Positions 9,418 through 21,753 of a DNA stretch of 38,612 nt are shown here, piece after piece. The position numbers were made by a program, and so were the translations under genes. A model generated the notes under the pieces. The model saw nothing but the letters and a program-made list of their open reading frames with translations. It had not been told where the DNA came from and did no database searches. The DNA comes from Chloroflexota bacterium. GTDB taxonomy: Bacteria > Chloroflexota > Dehalococcoidia > Lucifugimonadales > JACQTT01. The stretch's first letter is position 1, and each line of letters starts with the position of its first letter. The stretch is from positions 1 to 38,612 of the forward strand of contig JACQTT010000083.1 of NCBI GenBank assembly GCA_016210665.1. The letters are read 5' to 3'.

Positions 9418-9701
9418 ATTCTCTGAGGAGATTTACTAGAGTTTTCCCGAGCACTCCTGCCCTCTTTAACTGTGGTAGAGTTAGGACGAGGCGTAGCCCT
9501 AAAAGGTCAACTTACCCTACAATATCTTATTTGCAGGAGGGTCTCAAGGGTTACCAAACCGTTGGGGAAAGTGATACAATGCACATGGTCAGTGGGGATT
9601 CCCACCTTTAGAGGCTTTAACGCCTCTTATCACATAGGTTGCCGAGTAAGGCTAGGTTTTATCTTTGAAAAGGCAAAACTATCTCAATATAGGAGAGCCA
9701 C

Positions 9702-11978
9702 ATGGTAACTTCTGTACCTAAGCGAAAGAACGATAAGTCCCGAAGTTCGGCGCTGGCCGGGCCTCCCGTTAATCCTGATTTTGCGAAGGCCCTGAACGAA
9801 TTAGTCACTGCTGCAAAGAAGGGACAGAGAACAAACAGCGAGTTCTTCAACCCAGAAGACAAGTGGCTGGTCGGCCACATGCGTATCTTCCAGGACCTTT
9901 CCCTTGGGGAGCGAGAGCGCCTACTTCACGAGTGGAGACAAATCTCCGAAGAAGCTAAAGAGGCCAATGCTGCAGGTAAGGCAGCCGTTCGGGCTGGGCC
10001 GGATGTGGTTCTTCGCCTGGACAGCAGTGGGATCGCCTCCTTTAGCCAGTTGGGGGTGGCGCGTCGGCCCGACCTCACGCAATACTTCATAGATGGCTTT
10101 GCCAGAAACCGCGACGCCATAGCTTTTAGCGAGGCTAATCAGGCCCTCTTCTCTGAAATTCTTCCCTATGTGACCAGGTTTATGAAACAGCACTTCGCTT
10201 CGGGAGACACTATTATTCAAACCGACCGGCAAATTGGAGACTCGCCGAAACGCTCATTCCATGCCCGTCAACTCTTATTTTGCTCTCATTATCTTCAGCT
10301 TCCCTATATGTGGCGCAGGCTAACCTTCGAGATTCCTGCGGCGGAACGCTCCAACGAGCCTGACATCCTGGAGGTCTCAATACCCCATTGGCTCGATGAC
10401 TTGGGTATCCCTGATAGTCTCAAGGGGCGCATCAGAGAAGCAGGTCTTATGCAGTTGGTCTTCAAAGCGCCTACCTTGGGTCTGTCGCTTCATCTGGGGT
10501 TTGACTATATGGGCGAACATAAGATGGGCCCCTTGACCATCGCCATGTTCAAGGTTAAGCAAGCTCAGGGCCTTGCAGTGCAGGCGGCGTTGAGCGTGGC
10601 ACGGGTCAGAACGCTGGATGGTACAAAGAAGAATACCGCCCTGGTTACCCTGGGGCCATCCCTCCATGGGAAGAGCACCCTTACAATAATGATCGAGGTA
10701 GAGAAAAGCGAACTCTCCAAACTCCTAGCCCTACCCGAAGATCCCGAGGAAGGGGTTTACCCTATGAACGACGATATAGTACTGCTGCAACGGCTGCCTA
10801 AGCCCGTTGAGGTAGTGCGAGACGGTAAGCATATACAGATTTTCTACTCGATCGATGGCACTGAGAACGACTTCTATGCGGTGCCCTTCGGACTCACTCG
10901 AGAGGATGATCCAATCACCTACGAAGTCGTAAGAGGTGCCGAAAATGCTGCCAACCCTCAGGAGACGCTGGAAAACACCCCATGCGATCCTACTTCAGGC
11001 AAGCCGGACTTTCTCAACAATCCCGTTCGTAACATGCGCATGGTCTTGCCTCGCTTGCGCCTTATCTCAAGAAAAGGATCTCAGCATGTGCTGCAAGGTA
11101 TCACCAAGACCGCGCTGGATAATTCGGTTCATGTTCCTATGGAAAACATAGACAGAGTATTCTGGCAAGGAGTAATGCGTCAAAATACCATTGTTCCGCC
11201 CCTCGTCCGTCTAACGCTGGAGCAATACGTTCGGGCCCTTATGTATGGGGAAGCCGTCCAGATGGGGGCTGCGGCTGGAGCCATTGGCAGACCATATGTG
11301 GAATACTTCTCAGACCCCTTCATTATCGGTTTGGAGGACGACAACGCTAGCCTGATGTACGCGATACTACAGCAGATAGCTCGCGGAGGTTTGGCGCAAG
11401 AGTATTACATGTTCAACACGGGGGGGGTCGGCGCAGATACAAATGAACAGGCGAGTGGCCCGCGATACAAGAAGATTCCGAGAGAGGTAACGCTCATGTT
11501 GCAGGAGGCGCTGCTTCGTGGAGCCATGAAATTCGACAATGACCCAGTATTGGGCATGGAAGTGGCTGTGGCCATAGTAGATGTGCACGGAAAAGAGGTG
11601 CTGGATATTCGCAAGGAATGGCTACCTAGAGAGATCTACGGTGAGCCGGAGTACGCTAAGCGCGTTCAAGAATTGAAGCGGAGACGATACTATGGCAAGC
11701 AGGCTGAGGACAAAGCAGGAATTCTTCGCTACACTAAGGTGACCGATGCGCTGTTTGACCTCAACGACATACCCACGCCTGACAATGAACGAGAGTTGGC
11801 GTGGCTTCTCTCATTCTTTTGGCACTTGGACCAGGCATATAACAGTCTGGAAGAGGTTGTGCTGCATAGTGGCGAGGGAAAGAGACCCTCTCCACAACAA
11901 CTCCGTGGGCTTCAGCAGAAATACAAAGGCGGACTTACAAAGGACTCGAACTACCAAAAGCTAGTCTCGGCGCATTGA
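9702..11978 (+). CDS. Divergent ATP-type phosphoenolpyruvate carboxykinase-fold protein (activity uncertain)
   Basis: By-eye alignment to E. coli PckA: DYMGEHKMG ~ WYGGEMKKG; GPSLHGKSTLT ~ GLSGTGKTTLS (P-loop at about 10653-10682); MNDDIV ~ IGDDEHGW; ENDFYAVPFGLTREDDPITYEVV ~ [30 protein letters not shown] ~ NTRVSYP; PPLVRLTLEQYVRALMYGE ~ PPVSRLTADQTQYHFLSG; YMFNTGGVG...DNDPVLGMEVA ~ YLVNTGWNG...PMFNLAIP. Confidence 0.75.
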   Translation: MVTSVPKRKNDKSRSSALAGPPVNPDFAKALNELVTAAKKGQRTNSEFFNPEDKWLVGHMRIFQDLSLGERERLLHEWRQISEEAKEANAAGKAAVRAGPDVVLRLDSSGIASFSQLGVARRPDLTQYFIDGFARNRDAIAFSEANQALFSEILPYVTRFMKQHFASGDTIIQTDRQIGDSPKRSFHARQLLFCSHYLQLPYMWRRLTFEIPAAERSNEPDILEVSIPHWLDDLGIPDSLKGRIREAGLMQLVFKAPTLGLSLHLGFDYMGEHKMGPLTIAMFKVKQAQGLAVQAALSVARVRTLDGTKKNTALVTLGPSLHGKSTLTIMIEVEKSELSKLLALPEDPEEGVYPMNDDIVLLQRLPKPVEVVRDGKHIQIFYSIDGTENDFYAVPFGLTREDDPITYEVVRGAENAANPQETLENTPCDPTSGKPDFLNNPVRNMRMVLPRLRLISRKGSQHVLQGITKTALDNSVHVPMENIDRVFWQGVMRQNTIVPPLVRLTLEQYVRALMYGEAVQMGAAAGAIGRPYVEYFSDPFIIGLEDDNASLMYAILQQIARGGLAQEYYMFNTGGVGADTNEQASGPRYKKIPREVTLMLQEALLRGAMKFDNDPVLGMEVAVAIVDVHGKEVLDIRKEWLPREIYGEPEYAKRVQELKRRRYYGKQAEDKAGILRYTKVTDALFDLNDIPTPDNERELAWLLSFFWHLDQAYNSLEEVVLHSGEGKRPSPQQLRGLQQKYKGGLTKDSNYQKLVSAH

Positions 11979-12089
11979 AGACCCTTGGAATTCACGTCCG
12001 GGCAGTAAGTTAGCTCCAACAAAGTCTCTTTGTGTTGTCATCTGGAGGCTCAGACAGACTAATACCTGCTTGCAACAATGGCGTCACGT

Positions 12090-12347
12090 TCAACCCCTCG
12101 TGGTGTGCCCTTCGGCAAGTCCGACGCAGTCGAGACTCTCGACATACGGTCGGAGCTCAGAACAGGCTGTCGAAGCATGAGAGAGTTTTGAGAGGGGCTT
12201 GTGTGCGCTGATTTATGGAACTAGTACGTAGTTCCGGAAATACCTGGACATTCCCACCCGCCCAACCAGGAGTGTCTTCTGGGGACACCCCAGACCCCGC
12301 CAAGGGGCTTCGCCCCTCACGAACCTACCGAGGGTGGGTGGGGGGAT
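12090..12347. repeat. Intergenic palindromic repeat cluster
   Basis: TCTGGGG-ACA-CCCCAGA (12278-12294); AGGGGC-TTC-GCCCCT (12303-12317); outer CCACCCGCCC...GGGTGGGTGG arms; degenerate CCCTTCGGCAAG...CTCAGAACAGGCTGTCGAAGCATGA block upstream. Confidence 0.65.
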
Positions 12348-12467
12348 GTTTAAAGATTTGGCTAACTAAGCACGAGGTACTAAATGCTCCTGAATGCCGA
12401 GGCTTACTCTCTATGGCAACTCTTGACTGATGGTTACAGTAAACGCCGCCTCGAGGGAGATTTACCC

Positions 12468-14010
<1,543 letters not shown>

Positions 14011-14018
<8 letters not shown>

Positions 14019-15846
14019 GCTTTAACCTCAATCCAGTTTCCGCGGTAAAGAGTTTTCGCAGTTGTTCGTTCCTGTCAAGGATCTCCTTTTCCATCTTATC
14101 AACTTCAGTATTCCCCTCCTCTTGAGATAGCAAAACCTCTTCCTGTGTCTTTAGTTCCCTGAGATAACGCTCCTCAAGCCGATGAAGACAATGCTTAAGA
14201 GAGAGCTCCCCATCTTTATGATTCATAGAGGGGAGGGATTTGCTGACAAGGTGTTTTAGATGAACTTGCAAATCCTCGTTTAAAGACCCTACCACCTCAT
14301 CATCTATTTTAGCGCATGTCAGCAGAAAGGCAAAGAGCTCACGGTTTTCGCTTCTATAAAAACATTCTGGAGTCAGGCCCACGGCAGAGCTTCTTAGTTC
14401 CGGGCGCTTTAGCATTAGGGACAGAGCATATTCTTCCAACGGGTCTCCCTGGTATTTAGCAAAGGGCGAAAGGCTAACCTCACGGGCTGCTTCCTTTCGA
14501 CTTCTTGTCCTGGCAGTAGCTTGGGGACGTCCTACGCTGGCCTCCAGAGTAGATACCGTCACTCCCAATACCTGAGCCAGCCTCTCAAAGTATCGCTCAA
14601 CGTCATAGGTGTTGTTCAAGCCGGCAATCAATGGGAAAAGAGCTTCTGTGGCCTGGGCCTTACCGCTACTGCTTCCCAGATCAAATCTGGAGGCGACGGC
14701 AGCAAAGAGATAGTCCAGCAAGGGTTGCGCCTCATCCAAAAGGCGTTTCCATTCCTGGGGACTCTCTCGAATCACCTCGTCTGGGTCCTTACCCGTAGGA
14801 AGGATGGCGATCTTCAGCGACAGCCCCTGCCTCGGTTGGAGAGTAACGACGCCTGACGCTCCCCTTTCCATACCTCTGCGTTCAAAGACCCGCCAGGAAG
14901 ACTCCAGGCTGCGAAGAGTAGCCTCCTGCCCGGCCGCATCGGAGTCCAGAGACAGGATAATATTACTGGCCAGGCTCTTGATCTGAGCCACCTGCTGATC
15001 GGTGAGGGCCGTGCCCATGGATGCTACCACGTTTCTAAAGCCGTATTGATGGGCTGCTATGACATCCATATAGCCCTCTACTACTACGATGGTATTCTCC
15101 TTTCGGATATGCTCTGTAGCCATGGGAAGGCCATATAAAATGCTTCCTTTGTCGAAGACGGGCGTTTTAGGTGAGTTAAGATACTTGGGTTGCGAGCCAT
15201 CCAGAGAGCGCGCCCCAAACCCCGCAATTTGTCCACGAGAGTCGTGTATGGGAAACATGAGTCTCCCACGAAAGAGATCTCGGGAAGTCCCCCCATCGCT
15301 ACGATAAAGCAGGCCGGCCTGTTCCATCTGTTTTTCGTCATAACCTAAAGAGGTCAGGTGTTTTCTTAGTGTGTCAACACCCCTGGAACTGAGTCCCAGA
15401 GAAAAAACAGAGACGGCCTCCAGGTTGACACCCCTGCCTTCCAAGTAGCTACGTGTCTCCTGTCCATCGGAAGAGATCAGCAGCTTGTGGTAAAACTGAG
15501 CAGCGGCATGGTTGATCTGATAAAACGGGCTGTTCTGCTCGTCTCGATGGCGCTCCTGCCAGGGGACACCATATTTCTGAGCCAGAAGTCTCAAAGCATC
15601 GCCAAACTCAAGCTTTTCCATCCTCATCACAAAGGCGATGGCATCGCCACCTGTGGCACAAGCCCCAAAACATCGCCAGTTCTGCCGCTCCGTAAAAACG
15701 ATAAAAGAGGGGGTCTTCTCGGTGTGGAACGGGCAGAGAGCCTTGAAATTACGCCCAGCCTTATTCAGGGATACATAAGAGGAAACAACCTCCACAATAT
15801 CCAAGCGAGCCTTAACATCATCAATAACTGACATTGGCGGCGTCAC
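14011..15846 (-). CDS. dnaG: DNA primase
   Basis: [30 protein letters not shown] zinc-binding region, [35 protein letters not shown] and [12 protein letters not shown]. Confidence 0.97.
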
Positions 15847-15885
15847 CTCGACTCTACTTCTCTGCGCGGTGAAATATGGTAATGC

Positions 15886-16986
15886 TTAGATAAGTCGGAA
15901 TCTGAGATTCTTGGCTATCCCGGGTCGTATATTCTCCGCCATTCGCGTGGCATATTGGTCGGTCATACCAGCTATGTGATCCACAACGGAACGTTCTGTA
16001 GTCTCCCATCCAGAGACATATGTCAGCGTCATATCCCGGGGATGACGGCAATAATGGTGATAAAGAAGACTTATCACCTCCCTGGCGATGTGACCCTCCT
16101 CTCCCTGAGAAGCCGGCAGATAAACTCGCTGGAAAAGGAACCCTCTTAGAATATCCACTGCTCTTCTTATCTTAGCGCTCATAGTGATAGAGGGTCTTGA
16201 TCCCTCATCTATAGGCACCTCTCCACTGGCTGGCCAAGAGCTCTCCACTATATCCGAGACCATTATGTTTATGCGTTGCGGATGACCAGATCCCAGAACC
16301 GTTACGGCCTCTTTGGGCAGGTCGTCTTCTGTGATCACTCCGGCGCGAAAAGCATCTGCCAGGTCGTGGTTGATGTAAGCAACAGCATCGGCGAGACGAC
16401 AAACCTGAGCCTCGAGGGTCAGAGAGTTGAGGCCATCGCCACCAAGAACACTACCCCGAGGCTTCGAATGGGCTACAATGCCTTGCCTTACCTCCTTTGT
16501 AAGGTTCAGGCCTTGTCCACCCCCTTCCAGATAATCTACCACACGCAGGCTTTGCAGGTTGTGGCGGAACCCACCAGGGTAAAGGATATCCAGCACCTCC
16601 TCGCCCAAGTGTCCAAAGGGAGTATGTCCCAGATCGTGCCCAAGAGCAATAGCCTCCGTCAGGTCCTCGTTTAGATTAAGAGCTCTAGATATGGTTCGGG
16701 CTATCTGGGCCACCTCCAGAGTGTGGGTAAGGCGGGTGACAAAGTGGTCACCTTCGGGGGCAATAAAGACCTGGGTCTTATGCTTTAGCCGCCTGAAGGC
16801 ATTAGTATGGAGAATGCTGTCCAGGTCTCGCTGGAACTCCGTGCTAAGGGGTAACGGTTCCTCGACAACCCTACGCCCTCTAGTGTCTCTGGATCGGATG
16901 GCAAAATGAGAAAGGGAACTTTCCCTCTCCTCTAGACGTTGGCGAATGATATCGGCAATCATGGCTTGTGATTTTCCCTGGGTCAT
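15886..16986 (-). CDS. dgt: Deoxyguanosinetriphosphate triphosphohydrolase-like HD-domain protein
   Basis: FRRLKHKTQVF, DHFVTRLTHTLEVAQIARTISRALNLNEDLTEAIALGHDLGHTPFGHLGE HD motifs. Confidence 0.93.
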   Translation of the reverse strand: MTQGKSQAMIADIIRQRLEERESSLSHFAIRSRDTRGRRVVEEPLPLSTEFQRDLDSILHTNAFRRLKHKTQVFIAPEGDHFVTRLTHTLEVAQIARTISRALNLNEDLTEAIALGHDLGHTPFGHLGEEVLDILYPGGFRHNLQSLRVVDYLEGGGQGLNLTKEVRQGIVAHSKPRGSVLGGDGLNSLTLEAQVCRLADAVAYINHDLADAFRAGVITEDDLPKEAVTVLGSGHPQRINIMVSDIVESSWPASGEVPIDEGSRPSITMSAKIRRAVDILRGFLFQRVYLPASQGEEGHIAREVISLLYHHYCRHPRDMTLTYVSGWETTERSVVDHIAGMTDQYATRMAENIRPGIAKNLRFRLI

Positions 16987-17236
16987 GTAAGTCTGTACTC
17001 TTCTTTAGGTTAACTGGGTCATGTGACCTTATAGGCACGATTCTCTACGGCAAATAGAAGTCTTGACTCCCTACCGACACAGGCCAGGGTTTGAGGGATG
17101 ACGGTCTGCCAGTAACCGTTGCTCAAACTTCTTTCCTTACCGGCATAAGCTCCGCCGTAGCCATACTGCTCTGTATTCTTAAACGGCGCCGCCAGACAAG
17201 ATCAGGCGAAGCCTGTCTTGCTCTACATAACCTCTA

Positions 17237-19987
17237 TCAGTCGCCAATGGCTAATACACCTCCATTGGCGGAGGAACGCAGAGCCGCCTGCGCAGCGGCA
17301 AGCCTAGCTATAGGAACGCGGTAGGGTGAACAACTGACGTAATCGAGGCCTACTGCATGGAAGAACTCAATGCTAGATGGGTCTCCTCCGTGCTCTCCGC
17401 AGATGCCTACTGTCAGGTTTGGGCGAGTCTGCTTGCCCAGTTTGTAGGCCATCTCCACCAGACGGCCTACCCCCTTTCTGTCCAACACCTTGAATGGATC
17501 TTCTGGAAGTATCTTGTCTTCCACATACTGCATCAAGAACTTGCCTTCGGCATCGTCGCGGCTGACGGCGAAGGTGGTTTGCGTAAGGTCATTGGTGCCA
17601 AAGCTGAAGAACTCGGCCGTCTCAGCAATTTCGTCAGCAGTGAGGGCTGCCCTTGGAGTCTCTATCATAGTTCCAATCTTGTAGCTGACCTTGTCAGCCT
17701 TCCCTTTTTGGATTTTTTCGATTGTCTCCTCCAGGAGCGCCCTCATCCGCCTCATTTCGTTTCTATGGCCCACTAGAGGAATCATTATTTCAGGATGCAC
17801 CTGTATCCCCTCGGCCATGACGTTGGAGGCCGCTGTCACAATGGCGCGCACCTGCATGGCATATATGTCCGGATAGATCAACCCCAAGCGACAACCGCGC
17901 AAGCCCAACATAGGATTGGCTTCACGCAGATCTCCTACTGAGGCTAGCATCTTTTCCTTTTCCCTCAGCGTCACTGGGGAACTTCCATTGCTCCGAAGTT
18001 CAACGACCTCGGTTAGCAGCTCTTCATAGCTCGGCAAGAATTCATGGAGAGGTGGATCCAGAAGGCGTATCACCACAGGCTTGTCCTTCATAGCTCTAAG
18101 GATACCCTCGAAGTCGCTTACCTGGAACCTGCTTAACTCGTCCAGGGTAGCGTGATATTCCTCTTTGACCAGCTTGTCATCTGGCCTTTGATTAGAAGCA
18201 TGGGCGGCCAGAATCATCGTACGCACCAGGGCGAGACGCTCCGGCTCAAAAAACATGTGCTCTGTCCTGCAAAGTCCAATGCCTTCAGCGCCAAAAGCGA
18301 TGGCTGTCTCGGCATCACGGGGATAGTCGGCATTGGCCCAAACGCCCAGTCTTCTCGTGCTATCTGCCCAACTCAGGAGGATAGCCAACTCTCTCTCCTC
18401 GGAGACATTTGGCAGAATAGTGGGCAGGGAACCCACGAAAACCTCTCCTGAAGAGCCGTCTATGCTTATCTCTTCATTCTCTTTTACTATCACATCACCG
18501 CGGCGCAGATAACCACCCTCGGGATTTACCTCAATACCCTCCGCTCCAGCAACACAGGGCTTTCCCAACCCCCTGGCAACGACCGCCGCATGGCTGGTAG
18601 CGCCGCCACGGCCGGTGAGTATGCCAGCGGCTACCAGCATGCCGTGCACGTCCTCGGCCTTGGTCTCGGGGCGCGCCAGGATCAAGCGAACCCCCTGTTT
18701 ACCTAACTCGGCGGCGGTATCGGCGCTGAATACTACTTTGCCAGTAGCGCCCCCTGGAGAAGCTCCCAGACCACGGCCCAAGAGCCTCCCTTCACTTTTC
18801 GCCCGCTCCTTAGCCCTTTCATCCAGCCTGGGCAGCAGCAACTGAGAGATCTGGTCAGGCGCCACCCTCAAGAGACCCTCTTCTTGAGTTATCAGCCCTT
18901 CTTGCACCATGTCCACCGCTATCTTTATGGCAGCCTTTGCGCTACGCTTGGCTGTGCGAGTCTGCAACATATAGAGCTTTCCCTGCTCCACGGTGAACTC
19001 AATATCCTGGGCATCACGATTATGGTGCTCCAGAAGGCCTGTAACCTGGAGCAACTCCCTATGAATGTCAGGCTTCTCCTTAGCCAGCTCGGCGATCTTG
19101 CGAGGAGTAGCGGTGCCTGCTACCACGTCCTCTCCCTGGGCTTTGGTTAGATACTCGCCGTATAAGGTCTTGTCGCCAGTAGAAGGGTCCCGGGTGAAGA
19201 GCACGCCAGTACAGCTGTTATCATCCAAATTCCCAAAGACCATAGCGACGACGCTGACTGCGGTGCCAAGATCGTGGGATATCTTATTGAAGTTACGATA
19301 GTCAATGGCGCGACGGGAGTTCCAGCTCTCAAACACAGCTCGAATAGCCTGATTAAGCTGTGTCATAGGATCGTCGGGAATATCAGCCCTGGCGTCCTTT
19401 TTTACCAGCAGCTTTAGCCTGGCAATAACCTCACGTAGGTCGTCTGGACTCAGCTCCGCCCCTGTTCCGACGCCGGCCTTACGCCGCTGTTCGTCCATGA
19501 CCACGTCTAACACATCACTTTTGACGTTCATCACCACGCTGCCGAACATCTGGATAAAGCGACGATAGATGTCCAATGCAAAGTGGCCGTTCCCGGTACG
19601 CCGCCCTATGCCATCAGCAATGCCCTCGTTTATTCCCAGATTGAGAATCGTGTCCATCATGCCTGGCATTGACACGGCGGCCCCGGAACGCACGGAGACC
19701 AGTAAAGGATTGTCCGGGTCGCCGAACTTGCGTCCTGAGGCCGTCTCCAACTCCTTCAAAGCCTCTAGCACCTGGCTCCACAGACCCTCCGGCAACCTCT
19801 TGTTGGAACGGTAGTAATCTAAGCATGCCTCAGTGGTAATGGTAAAGCCTGGCGGAACTGGGAGTCCCATGGCGGTCATCTCCGCCAACTGGGCGCCCTT
19901 ATTGCCCAGAAGATCCTTTCTACTACTGTCACCCCTCTGGAAAGAGAAAACCCATTGTCTTTGGCCAACGGATTTTTTCGACGTCAC
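17237..19987 (-). CDS. ppdK: Pyruvate, phosphate dikinase
   Basis: GNKGAQLAEMTAMGLPVPPGFTITTEAC, GGATSHAAVVARGLGKPCVAGAE (phospho-His), FGTNDLTQTTFAVSRDDA, C-terminal PEP-utilising TIM barrel. Confidence 0.97.
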   Translation of the reverse strand: MTSKKSVGQRQWVFSFQRGDSSRKDLLGNKGAQLAEMTAMGLPVPPGFTITTEACLDYYRSNKRLPEGLWSQVLEALKELETASGRKFGDPDNPLLVSVRSGAAVSMPGMMDTILNLGINEGIADGIGRRTGNGHFALDIYRRFIQMFGSVVMNVKSDVLDVVMDEQRRKAGVGTGAELSPDDLREVIARLKLLVKKDARADIPDDPMTQLNQAIRAVFESWNSRRAIDYRNFNKISHDLGTAVSVVAMVFGNLDDNSCTGVLFTRDPSTGDKTLYGEYLTKAQGEDVVAGTATPRKIAELAKEKPDIHRELLQVTGLLEHHNRDAQDIEFTVEQGKLYMLQTRTAKRSAKAAIKIAVDMVQEGLITQEEGLLRVAPDQISQLLLPRLDERAKERAKSEGRLLGRGLGASPGGATGKVVFSADTAAELGKQGVRLILARPETKAEDVHGMLVAAGILTGRGGATSHAAVVARGLGKPCVAGAEGIEVNPEGGYLRRGDVIVKENEEISIDGSSGEVFVGSLPTILPNVSEERELAILLSWADSTRRLGVWANADYPRDAETAIAFGAEGIGLCRTEHMFFEPERLALVRTMILAAHASNQRPDDKLVKEEYHATLDELSRFQVSDFEGILRAMKDKPVVIRLLDPPLHEFLPSYEELLTEVVELRSNGSSPVTLREKEKMLASVGDLREANPMLGLRGCRLGLIYPDIYAMQVRAIVTAASNVMAEGIQVHPEIMIPLVGHRNEMRRMRALLEETIEKIQKGKADKVSYKIGTMIETPRAALTADEIAETAEFFSFGTNDLTQTTFAVSRDDAEGKFLMQYVEDKILPEDPFKVLDRKGVGRLVEMAYKLGKQTRPNLTVGICGEHGGDPSSIEFFHAVGLDYVSCSPYRVPIARLAAAQAALRSSANGGVLAIGD

Positions 19988-20173
19988 TCAAGCACCTCCT
20001 ATTTTGGCGGAAATTAAGAAGACAAGGTCTTATCAAGGGGATGGAATGAAGAGGAGCTAAAGATTATTTGATAGATAGCCTACTGTCACCCCGTAGAGAT
20101 ACCAGCTCCTTATAGGAATCCAAAAACCTAAACTATTATATCAATAGTAACCGGGGTATGCATTATTAATCTA

Positions 20174-21451
20174 TTAGGCCCCTTGATTGTGGCTACCGAC
20201 AGGTCCAGGTGTCGTTGATTCCAGACGTCTCAGCCGAGGACTGGCCGTGGCAATTACCAGAGTGAAAGCTAGAACTATGACGCCACCCAGAGCTACGGCG
20301 TAGGGAGCACCGATAACACCAGCAATCGCCCCGGCAGCCATACCTCCTAGAGATGAGAGGCTCCAGGTCATGCCGTATAGGCCCATTATCCGCCCTCTCA
20401 GTTCATCGGGAACCCGTATCAGGATAATGGCCATTCCAGAAATCAGGTATGCGGCATTGAAGATACCTTTCACGAAGAGGAGAGCCAGAGAAATAAGATA
20501 CCAGTGGGAGAGGGCAAATAAGATGACAAAGGCTCCAGAAAGGATGGAGCCACCTATCAGAAACCATCCCTTCCTCCTGGACCGACTAAGGGCGGCCATC
20601 ATAAGGGTACCTGTGAAAGAACCCAAACCCGCTACACTCAGGAGAAAGCCCAAACCTTGAGCGCCAACGCCCAGGATATCCTCTGCGAAGATAGGCATCA
20701 ACTGGACATAACCCATGCCAAAGAGGCTGGTGAAGAAGGTGAGACCTAAGATAAGGACAAAGATGTTATTGTCTCGAATGAATTTGAGACCCGACTCAAT
20801 ATCATGGGTAATGGTTGTGGCAACTTTCCTATCAAGGGGAGGGACTTTTAGCATCGCTATGGGAAGCGCACCAACCAGGTGTGCTATAGAGCTGACGTAG
20901 AAGGCGGCAGGAGTCCCGAACTGAGCTATAAGCAGACCCCCCAGAGCCGTGGCTACAACTCGACTTACCTGCCAAATAGATACGTTCAATGCCACGGCGT
21001 TGTCCAAGTCCTTACGGTCCAAGAGGTGAGGAAAGATGGCATCGCGAGAGGGCTGGTCAAAGGCGCGCATGGCACCTGCATAGGATGCTACGGCCAAGAC
21101 ATGCCAAAACCGAACCGCCTGCCCAGCCGTTAAGAAGGCCAAAAGCAATACAGCAACACCAGAGGTAACCTGAGCAAATACTATTAATCGTCTACGATCT
21201 ATCTTGTCTGCAATCACACCCCCATACAGACCGAGGAGAATAGGGGGTAGAGAATAAACAAGGCCCAGGTAACCCAAATCAAGTGGCGAACCAGTGAGCT
21301 GATAGACCTGCCATCCTTGAGCTATCACCAGAATCATAGAGCCACTGATAGAAGTCAGGGTCCCTATCCAGTAAAGGCGGAACTGAGGATATTGAAAGGC
21401 GCTGAGGGTTGCGATGCCTCTGCTTATGAGAGCTTTGGATGCCTGCGACAA
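20174..21451 (-). CDS. MFS transporter (EntS/MFS_3-type)
   Basis: Multiple hydrophobic helices, GLYGGVIADKIDRRRLIV, RAFDQPSRDAIFPHLLDRKDLDNAVALN. Confidence 0.9.
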   Translation of the reverse strand: MSQASKALISRGIATLSAFQYPQFRLYWIGTLTSISGSMILVIAQGWQVYQLTGSPLDLGYLGLVYSLPPILLGLYGGVIADKIDRRRLIVFAQVTSGVAVLLLAFLTAGQAVRFWHVLAVASYAGAMRAFDQPSRDAIFPHLLDRKDLDNAVALNVSIWQVSRVVATALGGLLIAQFGTPAAFYVSSIAHLVGALPIAMLKVPPLDRKVATTITHDIESGLKFIRDNNIFVLILGLTFFTSLFGMGYVQLMPIFAEDILGVGAQGLGFLLSVAGLGSFTGTLMMAALSRSRRKGWFLIGGSILSGAFVILFALSHWYLISLALLFVKGIFNAAYLISGMAIILIRVPDELRGRIMGLYGMTWSLSSLGGMAAGAIAGVIGAPYAVALGGVIVLAFTLVIATASPRLRRLESTTPGPVGSHNQGA

Positions 21452-21753
21452 GGTTTACCTTCCATGGAAATCCTTATGTCTAATGTCAATGCAAAAAGAA
21501 CACTTGAACCGCTTGCTAAAGGGAAGGCGTGGGAGTTCATTCTGCATTTCGTGGAAAAACAGGTTAGCCCCTGGCGTAGCGCTTTTCAAAATGGTTAGTC
21601 CTAACGATTCGTCGTGGTCAATATACTAAATACAGACGTAACGTAGAGGACACGATAGCAAAATCTACCACAGTATGAGCCTCCCGAAGAGTCCAAGGAC
21701 TTTTCAAAGGTGTCGGCACAGTGGGAATCCTTTAGGTGAACGTATCTCCACGA

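Noticed and set aside
17196-17219. Hairpin CAAGA-T-CAGGC-GAA-GCCTG-TCTTG downstream of ppdK
   Set aside because: Possible stem but bulged and without a T-tract on the ppdK strand, so not called as a terminator.
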